This document shows positions 25,101 through 29,494 of a stretch of 64,000 bases of DNA, piece after piece. The translations under genes were made by a program, and so were the position numbers. This stretch comes from Bactericera cockerelli (Eukaryota; Arthropoda; Insecta; Hemiptera; Triozidae), in NCBI GenBank assembly GCA_024516035.1, contig CM044965.1, positions 2,705,146-2,769,145 of the forward strand, in the 5' to 3' direction. Position 1 is the stretch's first letter. Each line of letters starts with the position of its first letter. Below the pieces are notes generated by a model. The model was not told where the DNA came from. It did not search any database and worked only from the letters and a program-made list of their open reading frames with translations.

Positions 25101-27601
25101 CGTGGGTTCGAAACTCAGCCGGGGCATGACAAGTTATCATCCTCTCTTTTGGGATTTTTACCACATAATAATATGTCTTTGAGTTTTTTTTTTAACTATT
25201 AAAATAAGTACTTTGATGCTGTTATTTTAAATCTAAATATCTTTATATTTTTCCACAAGGTAAAAAAAAGTCAATACAAATCTTATGAGCGCTGTCGAGC
25301 TATGTAGGTATGTAATGTACACAAAAATAAATCTTATGAGCGCCGTGGAACTATGAATAATTATGCAATGTGTTATACAAAACACGGAAGTTCCCTTGCA
25401 AAACATTAACCCTTCAATATCATTTATTAATTTAACCCTTTATTGTCATGATTACTTTCATAGGAACAAAACGCGTGAGTGACGATATCAAGGACATGAT
25501 AGGATTTGCCCCGGGCATCTACTGGCGGCTCTGCTGGAGATTTGTGTGTCCTATCTTCCTCATGGTGAGTACTGGTGGTCAAGTGGTTGACGCACTAGTC
25601 TGGTAATCCAGGTAGCGTAGGGATCCGTGGGTTCGAATCCCACCCAGTGCAAGATTTTTTGCGCATTACATTTGTGTTTTGAACTAGGCACATAAAAATA
25701 AGACTCTGAGGGTTAGGTGGTAGAAAATGTTTCGAGCATTAAACTCGCTTGGTGGTTGGTTACCTTCCACTAAAGAGTGTTGTGTTATGATTATTTTTTT
25801 TATAGCTACATATTTATACTATGAAATATAATTTAAATGTTTCTTCAAGCTAGGGGTTTGGCTGTATGGTTATCCCACACCGTTAAAAACGTACAAGGTG
25901 CTCAAAAACTACCTTTCCTCTGTAATTATCGTTATTTTGATAATTTGATGATGGTGGTGGAGGTTAATTAACCCATTCGCGACTCATGTCCTCAGTTTAT
26001 CATCGTCTACGGACTCACCACGTATGAGCCGCTGTCCTACGAAGGCTACATCTATCCTCAATGGGCTAATATACTGGGTGTAGCCATCGCCAGCTCGAGT
26101 GTTCTCATGATCCCAGGCATGGCCGTGTATCAGATACTCATCACCCCGGGGACTTTCATGCAGGTGAGAGAGTGTCTCCCCCAGGCGTGGCTGGTGCTTA
26201 TTGAATTGAATTGAATTGAATACTTTTATTTATTTGTACAAGAATGATATTATAAACAATACATCTCCTATAAGCTAAGTCTAACTTCTGAGGAGATATT
26301 ATTATTATTAAAACATATTATTATTAAACATATTAGATCAAGTTTCTTTTACATAGAATATATACATACATAGAAATTGACATTAATAAAACAAAACATG
26401 ACCAAAGGCGGTGCTAATGCCAACGGCATTCTCTTCTCAACGGTGCTTAGGAGCTGCGGAACTAAAGCACCCCGAGACGAAAGAGAGAGAGGATTTTCTC
26501 AAGTACTAGCTTGTACACAATGAAAATTATCACATATTTCTAAATTAATATACTATGCATAATAATTATTATGATGGCATGGTACACAAATTCAAATTCT
26601 TTAGATACTGAAAGAACGACCATATTAATCCTTGGTGTATATAACTATAAAGTTGAAAGAATATAGAATATATATAGAAATAAATCCTATTTTAGTCAGG
26701 TTTGTGTAGCAGCACCCCCTAAACATATTCCCACCGGCTGCGCCTGGTCACCACGTTAAAAAACGTTGAGCTGGGCTAAGAAATGGGTCAAATGTATCGA
26801 TCTATTATCGTGCACTGGTAGTCAAGTGGTTAACGCACTAGTCTGGTAATCCAGGTAGCGCGGGGATCCGTTGTTTCGAATCCCAGTGCATGAATTTTTC
26901 TACGTTAATTTGAGTTTGTGACCACATAATAATAAAACTCTCAGGGTTAGGTAGTAGAGAATGCTTTGAGCAATAACCTCGCCTGGTGGTTACCTTCCAC
27001 TAAAGAGTGCTATTATTATTATCAAAATACAATAAAAGCTACAATTTCTGTACAATCGAGCTAATCTTTGAATGACACCATGTTAAGCAACGTGCAACAT
27101 TAAACTAAACTAAGAAATGTCTCAAATTTTACATACAATCGCCCGGTTCGGGCTAATTTGTTCTTGATAATTAATATGTTTTTCCCGGTAGCTCACTGAC
27201 TGGTAATCCAATGGTCGCGGGTTCGAATCCCAGCCGGGACATGACTATAGTTATCCTTTCATTTCTCACTTGACCACAACATAATAATACGTCTGGGAAG
27301 CCGGGACATGACTATAGTAATTATCCTCCCATTTCTGACTTGACCACATAATAATACGTCTTGGGCTTACTGCTGGAACAATGGGACTAGTCCTAATCGG
27401 GAAGTATGAATAAGGCGATACTGTTATTATTATTAATACTGTCCGCCAACCCCCCCCCCCTTGCAGCGAATGCATACCCTCCTCACCCCCTGGAGGGACC
27501 ACCAGACAGTGCTGGCGAGATCCCTCTCCCTCAACGGCGGCATCACGAGTGACCCCGCCCAGATTCGTCTCACGAGCCCGGAGGCGACGGACGAAGTGTG
27601 A
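3853..27601 (+). CDS. SERT: Serotonin transporter (SLC6A4/SERT), 13 exons, 5' partial
   Basis: Na+/Cl--coupled plasma-membrane carrier that returns serotonin to the presynaptic neuron (SLC6 family, LeuT fold). Thirteen exons, all with GT-AG borders and matching phases, encode about 562 residues from TM2 to the stop: 3853-3987, 10665-10819, 12377-12528, 13600-13738, 15870-16004, 18679-18782, 19558-19682, 20612-20724, 23675-23803, 24929-25028, 25464-25564, 25996-26163 and 27467-27601. Diagnostic stretches are [58 protein letters not shown] and [20 protein letters not shown], which fit insect SERT better than DAT or GABA transporters as I know those families. The exons for the N-terminus and TM1, with the amine-binding Asp, are left of the window. 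Four of its junctions are tandemly amplified. Confidence 0.96.
4145..4330 (-). mobile_element. Dispersed repeat family H, minus
   Basis: Contains TGTCTGGCTCCCATCGTTCA, CGATGACGCCACCC and ATGATGATGAT at its 5' end in minus orientation. Other copies: 8278-8330 and 43140-43195 (minus, partial), 23813-24180 (plus, interrupted by a SINE E copy), 46038-46260 (plus). No tRNA head was recognised, so the class is left open. Confidence 0.75.
4511..4688 (+). mobile_element. SINE family A (tRNA-headed), plus
   Basis: Head TGCACTAGTAGTCAAGTGGT, TAACGCGCTAGTC, GGTTCGAATC (B box), CAGTGCAT; the body ends CCTCGCCTGGTGGTTACCTT. Other plus copies at 18124-18348, 23388-23604, 24697-24903, 25566-25793 and 26809-27022; a minus copy at 44220-44425. 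Confidence 0.88.
4690..5010 (-). mobile_element. SINE family G (tRNA-headed), minus
   Basis: Body TTAACGCCCAGGAG..CTACCCACATTAACCTCACC and head (minus) CCTCCGTGGCGTAG..GTTCGATCCCCGG. Relatives at 16022-16160 (plus), 38570-38745 and 41831-42080 (both minus). The 4690-4790 part (CTCTGTCATATCCCGCTTAA) recurs at 41838. Confidence 0.75.
5268..5432. repeat. Left copy of 165-bp perfect direct repeat flanking the LINE
   Basis: Identical base for base, by eye, to 7621-7785: begins ATTAACTTTATTCTC and ends TTTTGCCCATAAT. It is itself part of a dispersed SINE-like sequence (TCCGCCACTGGTCGCTGCT follows the right copy and recurs at 34390). Confidence 0.92.
5433..7620 (+). mobile_element. 5'-truncated RTE-like non-LTR retrotransposon
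   Basis: A reverse-transcriptase-encoding LINE copy of about 2.19 kb. It starts abruptly in the linker between endonuclease and RT and has lost the endonuclease domain. A 3' UTR of about 390 bp ends in an (ATTTT)/(ATTT) microsatellite instead of poly(A). Both sides are bounded by the same 165-bp sequence (5268-5432, 7621-7785). It sits in the first visible SERT intron in sense orientation. Confidence 0.88.
5434..7210 (+). pseudogene. LINE reverse transcriptase ORF, truncated and frameshifted
   Basis: Two frames form one protein. The first (to about 5835) reads through FYTELYQSE to [20 protein letters not shown]. An extra G at about 5836 shifts the frame, and the second frame continues [17 protein letters not shown] to the stop at 7208-7210. 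RT motifs are in order: [20 protein letters not shown] (catalytic Asp), [20 protein letters not shown] (catalytic Asp pair), [15 protein letters not shown]. The C-terminal part, [14 protein letters not shown], is typical of RTE/BovB-like elements. Not functional as read; the frameshift could be an assembly error. Confidence 0.85.
7621..7785. repeat. Right copy of 165-bp perfect direct repeat flanking the LINE
   Basis: See the left copy at 5268-5432. After this copy the interrupted host repeat resumes with TCCGCCACTGGTCGCTGCTC, as expected for a target-site duplication. Confidence 0.92.
7786..8403. other. Low-complexity pyrimidine-rich stretch with (CT)n
   Basis: C/T-rich DNA with about 24 CT dinucleotides at 8119-8166, then the family H fragment. 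No exon seen; the ORFs here are compositional. Confidence 0.8.
8404..9161. mobile_element. MITE of 758 bp with 34-bp terminal inverted repeats
   Basis: Left end AATTGAATAGTTGTCT, then AGAAGAACCACCTATGTG; the right end is the inverse with one mismatch. The inner part of the terminal motif, CACATAGGTGGTTCT, occurs twice more inside (8544 and 9014), both oriented like the right end. No transposase ORF is visible. The spacer is T-rich and not coding. Confidence 0.9.
9215..9509. mobile_element. MITE family 1 (GGGCGGAATTAATAGAC ends), internally triplicated
   Basis: Ends are GCGGAATTAATAGACG and GTCTATTAATTCCGCCC. The core TAATACCNCTGTGGCNCTAA, GTCACGGATTGCGTACTGTG is present three times here and once in the simple copies at 27726-27863 and 57353-57471. 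Confidence 0.85.
9633..9845 (+). mobile_element. 5S-rRNA-headed SINE (SINE3-like), plus
   Basis: The head GCCAGCTTCGATGGCTCGTT, GAATGCATCGGC..TCGAACTTAAGCAACGTCCA follows 5S rRNA in order and spacing, but is shortened before the GGATGGGTGACC box. Body GGCTGGGTGAGGT, GCAGGCTTGTGAGTTT, TTGAAAGCGACGTTAAACTC. Confidence 0.8.
10331..10394. repeat. Perfect inverted repeat, 24-bp arms
   Basis: AAATGGACATTATGTACATA-AAAA at 10331-10354 pairs with its inverse at 10371-10394 around a 16-nt loop. It lies about 50 bp upstream of the acceptor array of the TM3 exon. Confidence 0.9.
10441..10664 (+). repeat. Acceptor-derived minisatellite, SERT TM3 exon (5 copies counting the real one)
   Basis: Units of 47-51 bp carry ATTAACCCTTGCATGCCCC, GTGCAG and the first exon bases GAATCGGGTA. 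Exon-like starts are 10472, 10523, 10570, 10618 and 10665. The fourth copy has CTG in place of CAG and has lost the acceptor. The last copy is the real exon. Confidence 0.93.
10665..10819 (+). CDS. SERT: SERT exon, TM3 and start of EL2
   Basis: Encodes [20 protein letters not shown], the substrate-lining TM3; the second Tyr of YYN corresponds to human Tyr176. It then encodes [20 protein letters not shown], including the EL2 cysteine pair. The incoming phase takes two bases and the exon ends on a codon boundary before GTAAGT. The acceptor is the last of five copies. Confidence 0.95.
10893..11275 (-). mobile_element. Two SINE family F copies, minus
   Basis: TTTACACTTTATTTTTTATA, (A)n, then GTAATCCGGGGCGAAGTTAA, TGCCTTAGGCATTCTCTGCC at 10893-11083. 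A variant copy at 11101-11275 ends GGGCGGGGTTATTGC..GGCAATCTCTTCCACCC. Others: 37266-37452, 42826-43002 and 51988-52182 (minus), and 15569-15650 (plus fragment). Confidence 0.78.
11318..11493 (-). mobile_element. SINE family B, minus
   Basis: Same head and body as 2125-2338; the head reads CCCGGTAGCTCAGTGGTCAA on the minus strand. Confidence 0.82.
11494..12081. other. Retroposon-like debris, no exon
   Basis: A SINE C tail fragment (TCACTTTCGTGATGTCACAA) and, at 11930-12000, AACAGACAGACAGACAAACG, typical of a decayed mobile-element end. Nothing coding recognised. Confidence 0.5.
12082..12360 (+). repeat. 19-bp intronic minisatellite next to SERT EL2 acceptor
   Basis: About 15 units of TTAGGGTAAAAACTGGCCA with few changes (GGCGA, GGTCA, AGAGT variants). 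The array ends about 17 nt upstream of the exon at 12377, and its last partial unit runs into the acceptor pyrimidine tract. No exon bases are copied here. Confidence 0.9.
12377..12528 (+). CDS. SERT: SERT exon, extracellular loop 2
   Basis: Encodes the hydrophilic EL2, with three N-glycosylation sequons (NST, NIS, NHS), ending in AAGEYF plus two bases of a Ser codon before GTCAGT. This loop is variable in length and sequence between insect SERTs. A 19-bp minisatellite ends about 17 nt before the acceptor. Confidence 0.9.
12592..12738 (-). mobile_element. SINE family C (tRNA-headed), minus
   Basis: Minus-strand head ACCTCAGTAGCTTGTTCGAT, AAGGTGGTGGACTTGTAACC, GGTGGTTCAAGTCCCGG. Body TTTGAGTAGATAGTTGTGAT and ATCACGAAAGTGATTAACAC. 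Others: minus at 22229-22351, 30726-30866, 34915-35051, 48204-48352 and 55583-55714; plus at 21604-21745, 45687-45832, 54548-54695 and 58502-58643. Confidence 0.85.
12739..13599. other. Intron with family I repeat, otherwise nothing seen
   Basis: GAATGCCGTTGGCATTAGCA, CCGCCCTTGATCAAGTTTTG at 12757-12800 recurs inverted at 26396-26435 and near 39180. The rest is unique AT-rich DNA. Confidence 0.55.
13600..13738 (+). CDS. SERT: SERT exon, end of EL2 and TM4
   Basis: Encodes [20 protein letters not shown] followed by TM4, [20 protein letters not shown], and ISTSGK. It ends on a codon boundary at GGAAAG|GTAAGT. This donor and the last part of the exon are copied 18 more times downstream. Reading on past the first donor meets TAG after nine codons, so only the first donor gives SERT. 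Confidence 0.95.
13650..15400 (+). repeat. Donor-derived minisatellite, SERT TM4 exon (19 copies counting the real one)
   Basis: Units of mostly 90-91 bp hold the end of the TM4 exon, GGAAAG|GTAAGT, and about 25 nt of intron. Donor GT positions: 13739, 13829, 13919, 14010, 14101, 14191, 14282, 14373, 14463, 14554, 14644, 14735, 14825, 14915, 15010, 15100, 15190, 15280 and 15382. The inner units lack nine exon bases (CCTGGCAGT) present in the true exon. The last unit keeps a related insert (CCTAGCTAT), so it may be the oldest flank. Each unit also holds TTACTTCAG, a possible acceptor 31 nt before the donor. Confidence 0.96.
15401..15869. other. Intron remainder after the donor array
   Basis: 5S-SINE body debris (TTAACCTCACCCAGCCTGAG), a SINE F fragment in plus orientation, and AT-rich DNA. 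At 15414-15428 CCAGGTCGTCTGGT resembles the next exon start (CTCAG|GTCGTCTGGT), possibly an acceptor copy or chance. Confidence 0.5.
15870..16004 (+). CDS. SERT: SERT exon, TM5
   Basis: Encodes [20 protein letters not shown], then [20 protein letters not shown] and ITKSE. Phase 0 at both ends. A tRNA-headed SINE begins about 17 nt after the donor GTAAGT. Confidence 0.96.
16022..16160 (+). mobile_element. SINE family G head, plus, abutting SERT donor
   Basis: CCAGCCTTCGTGGCGTACCG, GTTGGTCCAGAGATCCCGAG, TTCGACTCCCGGTTGGGGC is tRNA-like with A and B boxes. It starts about 17 nt after the TM5 exon. Confidence 0.8.
16203..16249. repeat. Inverted repeat, about 20-bp arms
   Basis: GACAAAAAATACATGGTAAA and TTTACCATGTATTTTTTGTC face each other across a 6-7-nt loop. 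Confidence 0.88.
16480..17870. repeat. Degenerate purine-rich minisatellite, interrupted by a SINE
   Basis: Loose units of GGGATAAATTACAAGGGATT, TAAAATGACGAGAGGGAGGA, AATCACGAGAGATAAAAAAG and GAGAGAGAGGGAAAA, G/A on the plus strand almost throughout. The SINE E copy at 16775-17070 splits the array. Confidence 0.85.
16775..17070 (+). mobile_element. SINE family E, full length, plus
   Basis: Head GCGCACGAATAGCTCAGTGG, TTAAGCACTAGCTTGCCATG, GGTCCCGGTTTCGAACACC (tRNA-like), a long body CCTTCCGGTGCGCTCGTGTT, and tail GAAACACTCATCTT plus A run. Other copies: minus at 20069-20275, 20390-20582, 23870-24080 and 32205-32290; plus at 21388-21480, 22460-22590 and 40515-40740. Confidence 0.88.
18010..18660. 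other. SINE D fragment, SINE A copy and tandem repeat before TM6 exon
   Basis: 18010-18090 holds GGGGTCCACTCACACCTCAT, GAGGAAAAATGAGTGGC (SINE D body). SINE A follows at 18124-18348. At 18414-18480 is another tRNA-like head (TTGCGGGTTCGAATCCTGGC). Confidence 0.75.
18529..18672 (+). repeat. Two-copy tandem repeat ending at the SERT TM6 acceptor
   Basis: A unit of about 72 bp (CCTGAAGTNATGAGAAAGCG to TTAATTAACC) is present twice. The second copy ends in the polypyrimidine tract of the acceptor GATTCCAG. It is intronic up to the junction and copies no clear exon bases. Confidence 0.8.
18679..18782 (+). CDS. SERT: SERT exon, TM6 with unwound core
   Basis: Encodes [20 protein letters not shown] and [23 protein letters not shown] is the unwound TM6 segment; its aromatic residues correspond to human Phe335 and Phe341. 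The exon ends with CA before GTAAGT; the next exon supplies A to make Gln. A retroposon with a tRNA-like head begins 8-9 nt downstream of the exon. Confidence 0.96.
18791..18905 (+). mobile_element. tRNA-headed retroposon abutting SERT TM6 donor
   Basis: CGTGTCGGTAGCTCTGTGGT, CAAGACGTCGGGGTCTGGTA, GGGTTCGAAACCTAGTCGGG starts 8-9 nt after the exon. The body differs from family B. Confidence 0.75.
19015..19260 (-). mobile_element. 5S-rRNA-headed SINE, minus
   Basis: Minus strand: ATGGCACAGTGAATACACTA, CACTGAAGTTATACAACGTC, GGATTTGAATGGGTGACCAT, then the shared body. Confidence 0.82.
19558..19682 (+). CDS. SERT: SERT exon, TM7
   Basis: Encodes [40 protein letters not shown] and E, with a one-base lead-in and a one-base Gly overhang. 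Acceptor TTTCAG, donor GTAATC. The match to insect SERT TM7 and the start of EL4 is clear. Confidence 0.95.
20062..20590 (-). mobile_element. Two SINE family E copies, minus, before TM8 exon
   Basis: One body without head (20069-20275) and one with head (20390-20582: CTTAACCACTGAGCCATTC). The second ends about 22 nt before the acceptor at 20610. Confidence 0.8.
20612..20724 (+). CDS. SERT: SERT exon, EL4 and first half of TM8
   Basis: Encodes [37 protein letters not shown]. The DS pair corresponds to Asp437/Ser438 of human SERT (Na2 and substrate site). The last 60 bases plus the donor form the first unit of a four-copy, 77-bp tandem repeat. Confidence 0.95.
20665..20970 (+). repeat. Donor-derived 77-bp tandem repeat, SERT TM8 exon (4 copies)
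   Basis: Units begin at 20665, 20742, 20819 and 20896. Each contains the last 60 exon bases (from TCCATCTTCTGG to GATAGCTCG), the donor GTAAGT and 11 intron bases. The first unit is the exon end. Copies two and three are virtually identical to it, so the array is young. The fourth has GAATAGC and GTGAGT. Confidence 0.95.
20971..23674. other. SERT intron after TM8, retroposons only
   Basis: SINE B plus 21121-21332; SINE E head 21388-21480; SINE C plus 21604-21745; a run of more than 25 T at 22073-22102; SINE C minus 22229-22351; SINE E fragment 22460-22590; terminal repeat fragment 23186-23350; SINE A plus 23388-23604. No further exon seen. Confidence 0.7.
23675..23803 (+). CDS. SERT: SERT exon, end of TM8 and TM9
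   Basis: Encodes [40 protein letters not shown] and CAQ, phase 0 at both ends. Acceptor GTTTCAG; a second GTGTTTCAGTT about 40 nt upstream may be an older acceptor copy. A dispersed repeat (CATCATCAT head) begins about 10 nt after the donor. Confidence 0.95.
24929..25028 (+). CDS. SERT: SERT exon, TM9-TM10
   Basis: Encodes [20 protein letters not shown] and [13 protein letters not shown], plus one base of Gly. Donor GTAAGC is followed about 15 nt later by a SINE head. Confidence 0.96.
25044..25190 (+). mobile_element. SINE family B, truncated, abutting SERT TM10 donor
   Basis: CCCGGTAGCTCAGTGGTAAA, GGCGGCACTCTGTGAATCC, GTGGGTTCGAAACTCAGCCG; begins about 15 nt after the exon. Confidence 0.85.
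25464..25564 (+). CDS. SERT: SERT exon, IL5 and start of TM11
   Basis: Encodes [20 protein letters not shown] and [18 protein letters not shown] with a tRNA-like head abuts the donor: GTGAGT runs straight into ACTGGTGGTCAAGTGG. Confidence 0.95.
25566..25793 (+). mobile_element. SINE family A abutting SERT TM11 donor
   Basis: The head runs directly from the donor GTGAGT into ACTGGTGGTCAAGTGGTTGA. The body ends AAAGAGTGTTGTGTTATG. Confidence 0.88.
25996..26163 (+). CDS. SERT: SERT exon, TM11-TM12
   Basis: Encodes [20 protein letters not shown], then [20 protein letters not shown] and the start of the cytoplasmic tail, [11 protein letters not shown]. Phase 0 at both ends. Confidence 0.95.
26164..27466. 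other. Last SERT intron: GAATT microsatellite, SINE I, SINE A and SINE B
   Basis: Four GAATT units at 26199-26220; SINE I in minus orientation 26270-26435; SINE A plus 26809-27022; SINE B plus 27183-27441 with an internal duplication (CATGACTATAG twice); then a C run and the acceptor. Confidence 0.7.
27467..27601 (+). CDS. SERT: SERT last exon, C-terminal tail and stop
   Basis: Encodes [20 protein letters not shown] and about 24 more residues ending TDEV, then TGA at 27599-27601. LTPWRDHQ is the conserved start of the insect SERT tail. The acceptor follows a run of ten C residues. The stop codon lies inside the first unit of a roughly 33-bp repeat. Confidence 0.93.
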   Translation, partial: RMHTLLTPWRDHQTVLARSLSLNGGITSDPAQIRLTSPEATDEV

Positions 27602-27676
27602 ACGGGCCCTGCCGTCAGACGCTGCGAAGTGTGAACGCGGCCTGCCGTCTGACGTTGCGAAGTGTGAACGCGGCCT
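27590..27676 (+). repeat. Repeat across the SERT stop codon (3 copies)
   Basis: GCGAAGTGTGAACGCGGCCT with small changes occurs three times at about 33-bp spacing. The first copy supplies the last codons GAA GTG TGA of SERT. The motif resembles the ends of some cut-and-paste transposons, so the SERT C-terminus may have been built or replaced by a mobile-element edge. The spacer CTGCCGTCNGACG is shared between units. Confidence 0.75.
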
Positions 27677-27725
27677 GAAAGCGGGGACGATCACGAAAGC
27701 TGTGGAAAGTGACGATTCCCGCGAC

Positions 27726-27863
27726 TAAGGGCGAAATTAACAGACAAATTATGTATCACAAGTCATTGCTAAGCGTCGGTTTTCCCTATATTACACAGTA
27801 CGCAATCCGTGACTTAGGACCACACTGAGGTATTACAAAAACGTCTATTAATTCCGCCCTAAG
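27726..27863. mobile_element. MITE family 1, simple copy
   Basis: 138 bp, TAAGGGCGAAATTAACAGAC at left and GTCTATTAATTCCGCCCTAA at right. It lies about 125 bp after the SERT stop codon. Confidence 0.85.
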
Positions 27864-28116
27864 GAATTAGGTGGTAGAAAGCGCTTTCAGCATTGACCTC
27901 GCCTCGTGGTTACCTTCCACTAAGGGGTGTTATTATTATTAAGAAATGGTGTGTATGACCTGACGATAGAAGTTGACATACACCACTATAATCTAATAAA
28001 AGATAGGTAGATTATTATTAAGGAATGGTGATAGACTCGAGAAATCCCACTGAGTTGAAAAAGTTTGTATCGCAACTTTGGGAACCGTTTTGCAAAGTTT
28101 CAAGCTCCTCTCTTCC

Positions 28117-28546
28117 TTTAGGTCTGCATTATAAAACAGGATTAGATTAAATTTTAATCTAAGGGTTGGCTGGAAGAGATTGCCAGAGGCAATAACCCCA
28201 CCCTGCTGTTAGGACGTGTGTATGTATATTTATCTGTTACTTCCGAGAAATTTCTAATATTAGTTTTTTGTAAAAAAAAATATGTAATTTTTGCTCCGAT
28301 TTCAATTTTTTTTTTAATTTTTTTTCTTTTTATTGTTTGTTTTCATTTCTTTGTAGTCATTATTTGTACTGTACATAATATGTCTTATTATCTAATAAAT
28401 AATTTAATAATAATAAGAAGTGGACACTATACCGTAACACTTCCTCTGGTGGACTTTCAGCCAATCACAGAGCACTATAGCCTGAATCAGCTGATAGTGA
28501 CCACTTGGATTAAATCTAATCCTGTTTCATAATTCGGCCCTTAAAT
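28117..28546. mobile_element. MITE family 2 (AAACAGGATTAGATTAAA ends)
   Basis: Left TTATAAAACAGGATTAGATT; right end AATCTAATCCTGTTTCATAA, its inverse, followed by TTCGGCCCTTAA. Fragments recur at 9570-9600, 57472-57500 and 61757-61840 (CCAATCACAGNGCACTATAG). Confidence 0.75.
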
Positions 28547-28697
28547 ATTATTATTATTATTATTAGAACCAAATGAGATCGAATCCTATGGTCTCATAAA
28601 GTCGCAACAAAATCAACCATGTTTTAATGTCTTCCTAACCCTACACACTTCCATTTACTCCATATACCCTAAACCCTAAAGGGACTATTCCTCCTAC

Positions 28698-28865
28698 GCG
28701 TCTCGCGACCCTTATAATCAATAAAGTCTCGCGACCATTATAATCAATAAAATTTCGCGACCCTTATAATCAATAAAGTCTCGCGACCCTTATAAGCAAT
28801 AACTACTTGCGACCCTTATAATCAATAGTTTTGCGACCCTTATAATCAAAAAAGATTGTCGACCC
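28698..28865. repeat. 30-bp minisatellite, about 6 copies
   Basis: Unit TCTCGCGACCCTTATAATCA-ATAAAG with increasing divergence to the right. It is followed at 28960-29062 by a second array, about 28 bp x 4 (GAGTTATCTGCGGCTAGCCT). Confidence 0.88.
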
Positions 28866-29232
28866 TTTTTCTTTAATAAAAATGGTAATTGTACTACTGA
28901 ACCGCTTTCGCATTACTTCAAGGCACTTTACCTTTACATGTATGCCATTCCGGATATGCGGTTATATGCGGCTAGCCTCGAGTTATCTGCGGCTAGTCTC
29001 GTATTATATGCGGCTATCCTGGAGTTATCTGTGGCCATACTCGAGTTATCTGCGGCCAGCCGCGTAGGAGCAATAATGCCTTCATGGTAAGGTCAAGAAT
29101 CTGCTGGCTATTGAGACACAGCCGGCAAGGAATTTATACCAATCACTTCTTTTACTTTCGAAAAATTTAATATTACAAATCGGAAGTATGTGGTTCGTTT
29201 TTGTAAAATAAATAAATATTTTTTTGCTCTGA

Positions 29233-29494
29233 TTTTTTTTTGGTTTAAACTCGCTTTCAACTGGCTAGTTGAAAGCTAGTAGTCATATCAGGCCGGGGAT
29301 TTCACCCTCCATTCGGTGGAAACTCACAAACCAGCTACTCAAATTAACCTCACCCAGCCTGAGTGGGCCCAAGAATAGCTCGCATCATGAGGGTTTCAAT
29401 TTGAATAGTCACCCATCGATATCCTAACCTCGCTGGACGTTGCTGAACTTCAGTGACCGGACGAGACTTGGTGTATTTAGCGTGCCATCGCTGG
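29233..29494 (-). mobile_element. 5S-rRNA-headed SINE, minus, near full length
   Basis: The minus-strand head GCCAGCGATGGCACGCTAAA, CTGAAGTTCAGCAACGTCCA, GCGAGGTTAG and GATGGGTGACTATTC follows the 5S gene including the internal promoter boxes. The body ends in GCTTTCAACT..GTTTAAACC and an A run. Confidence 0.88.
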
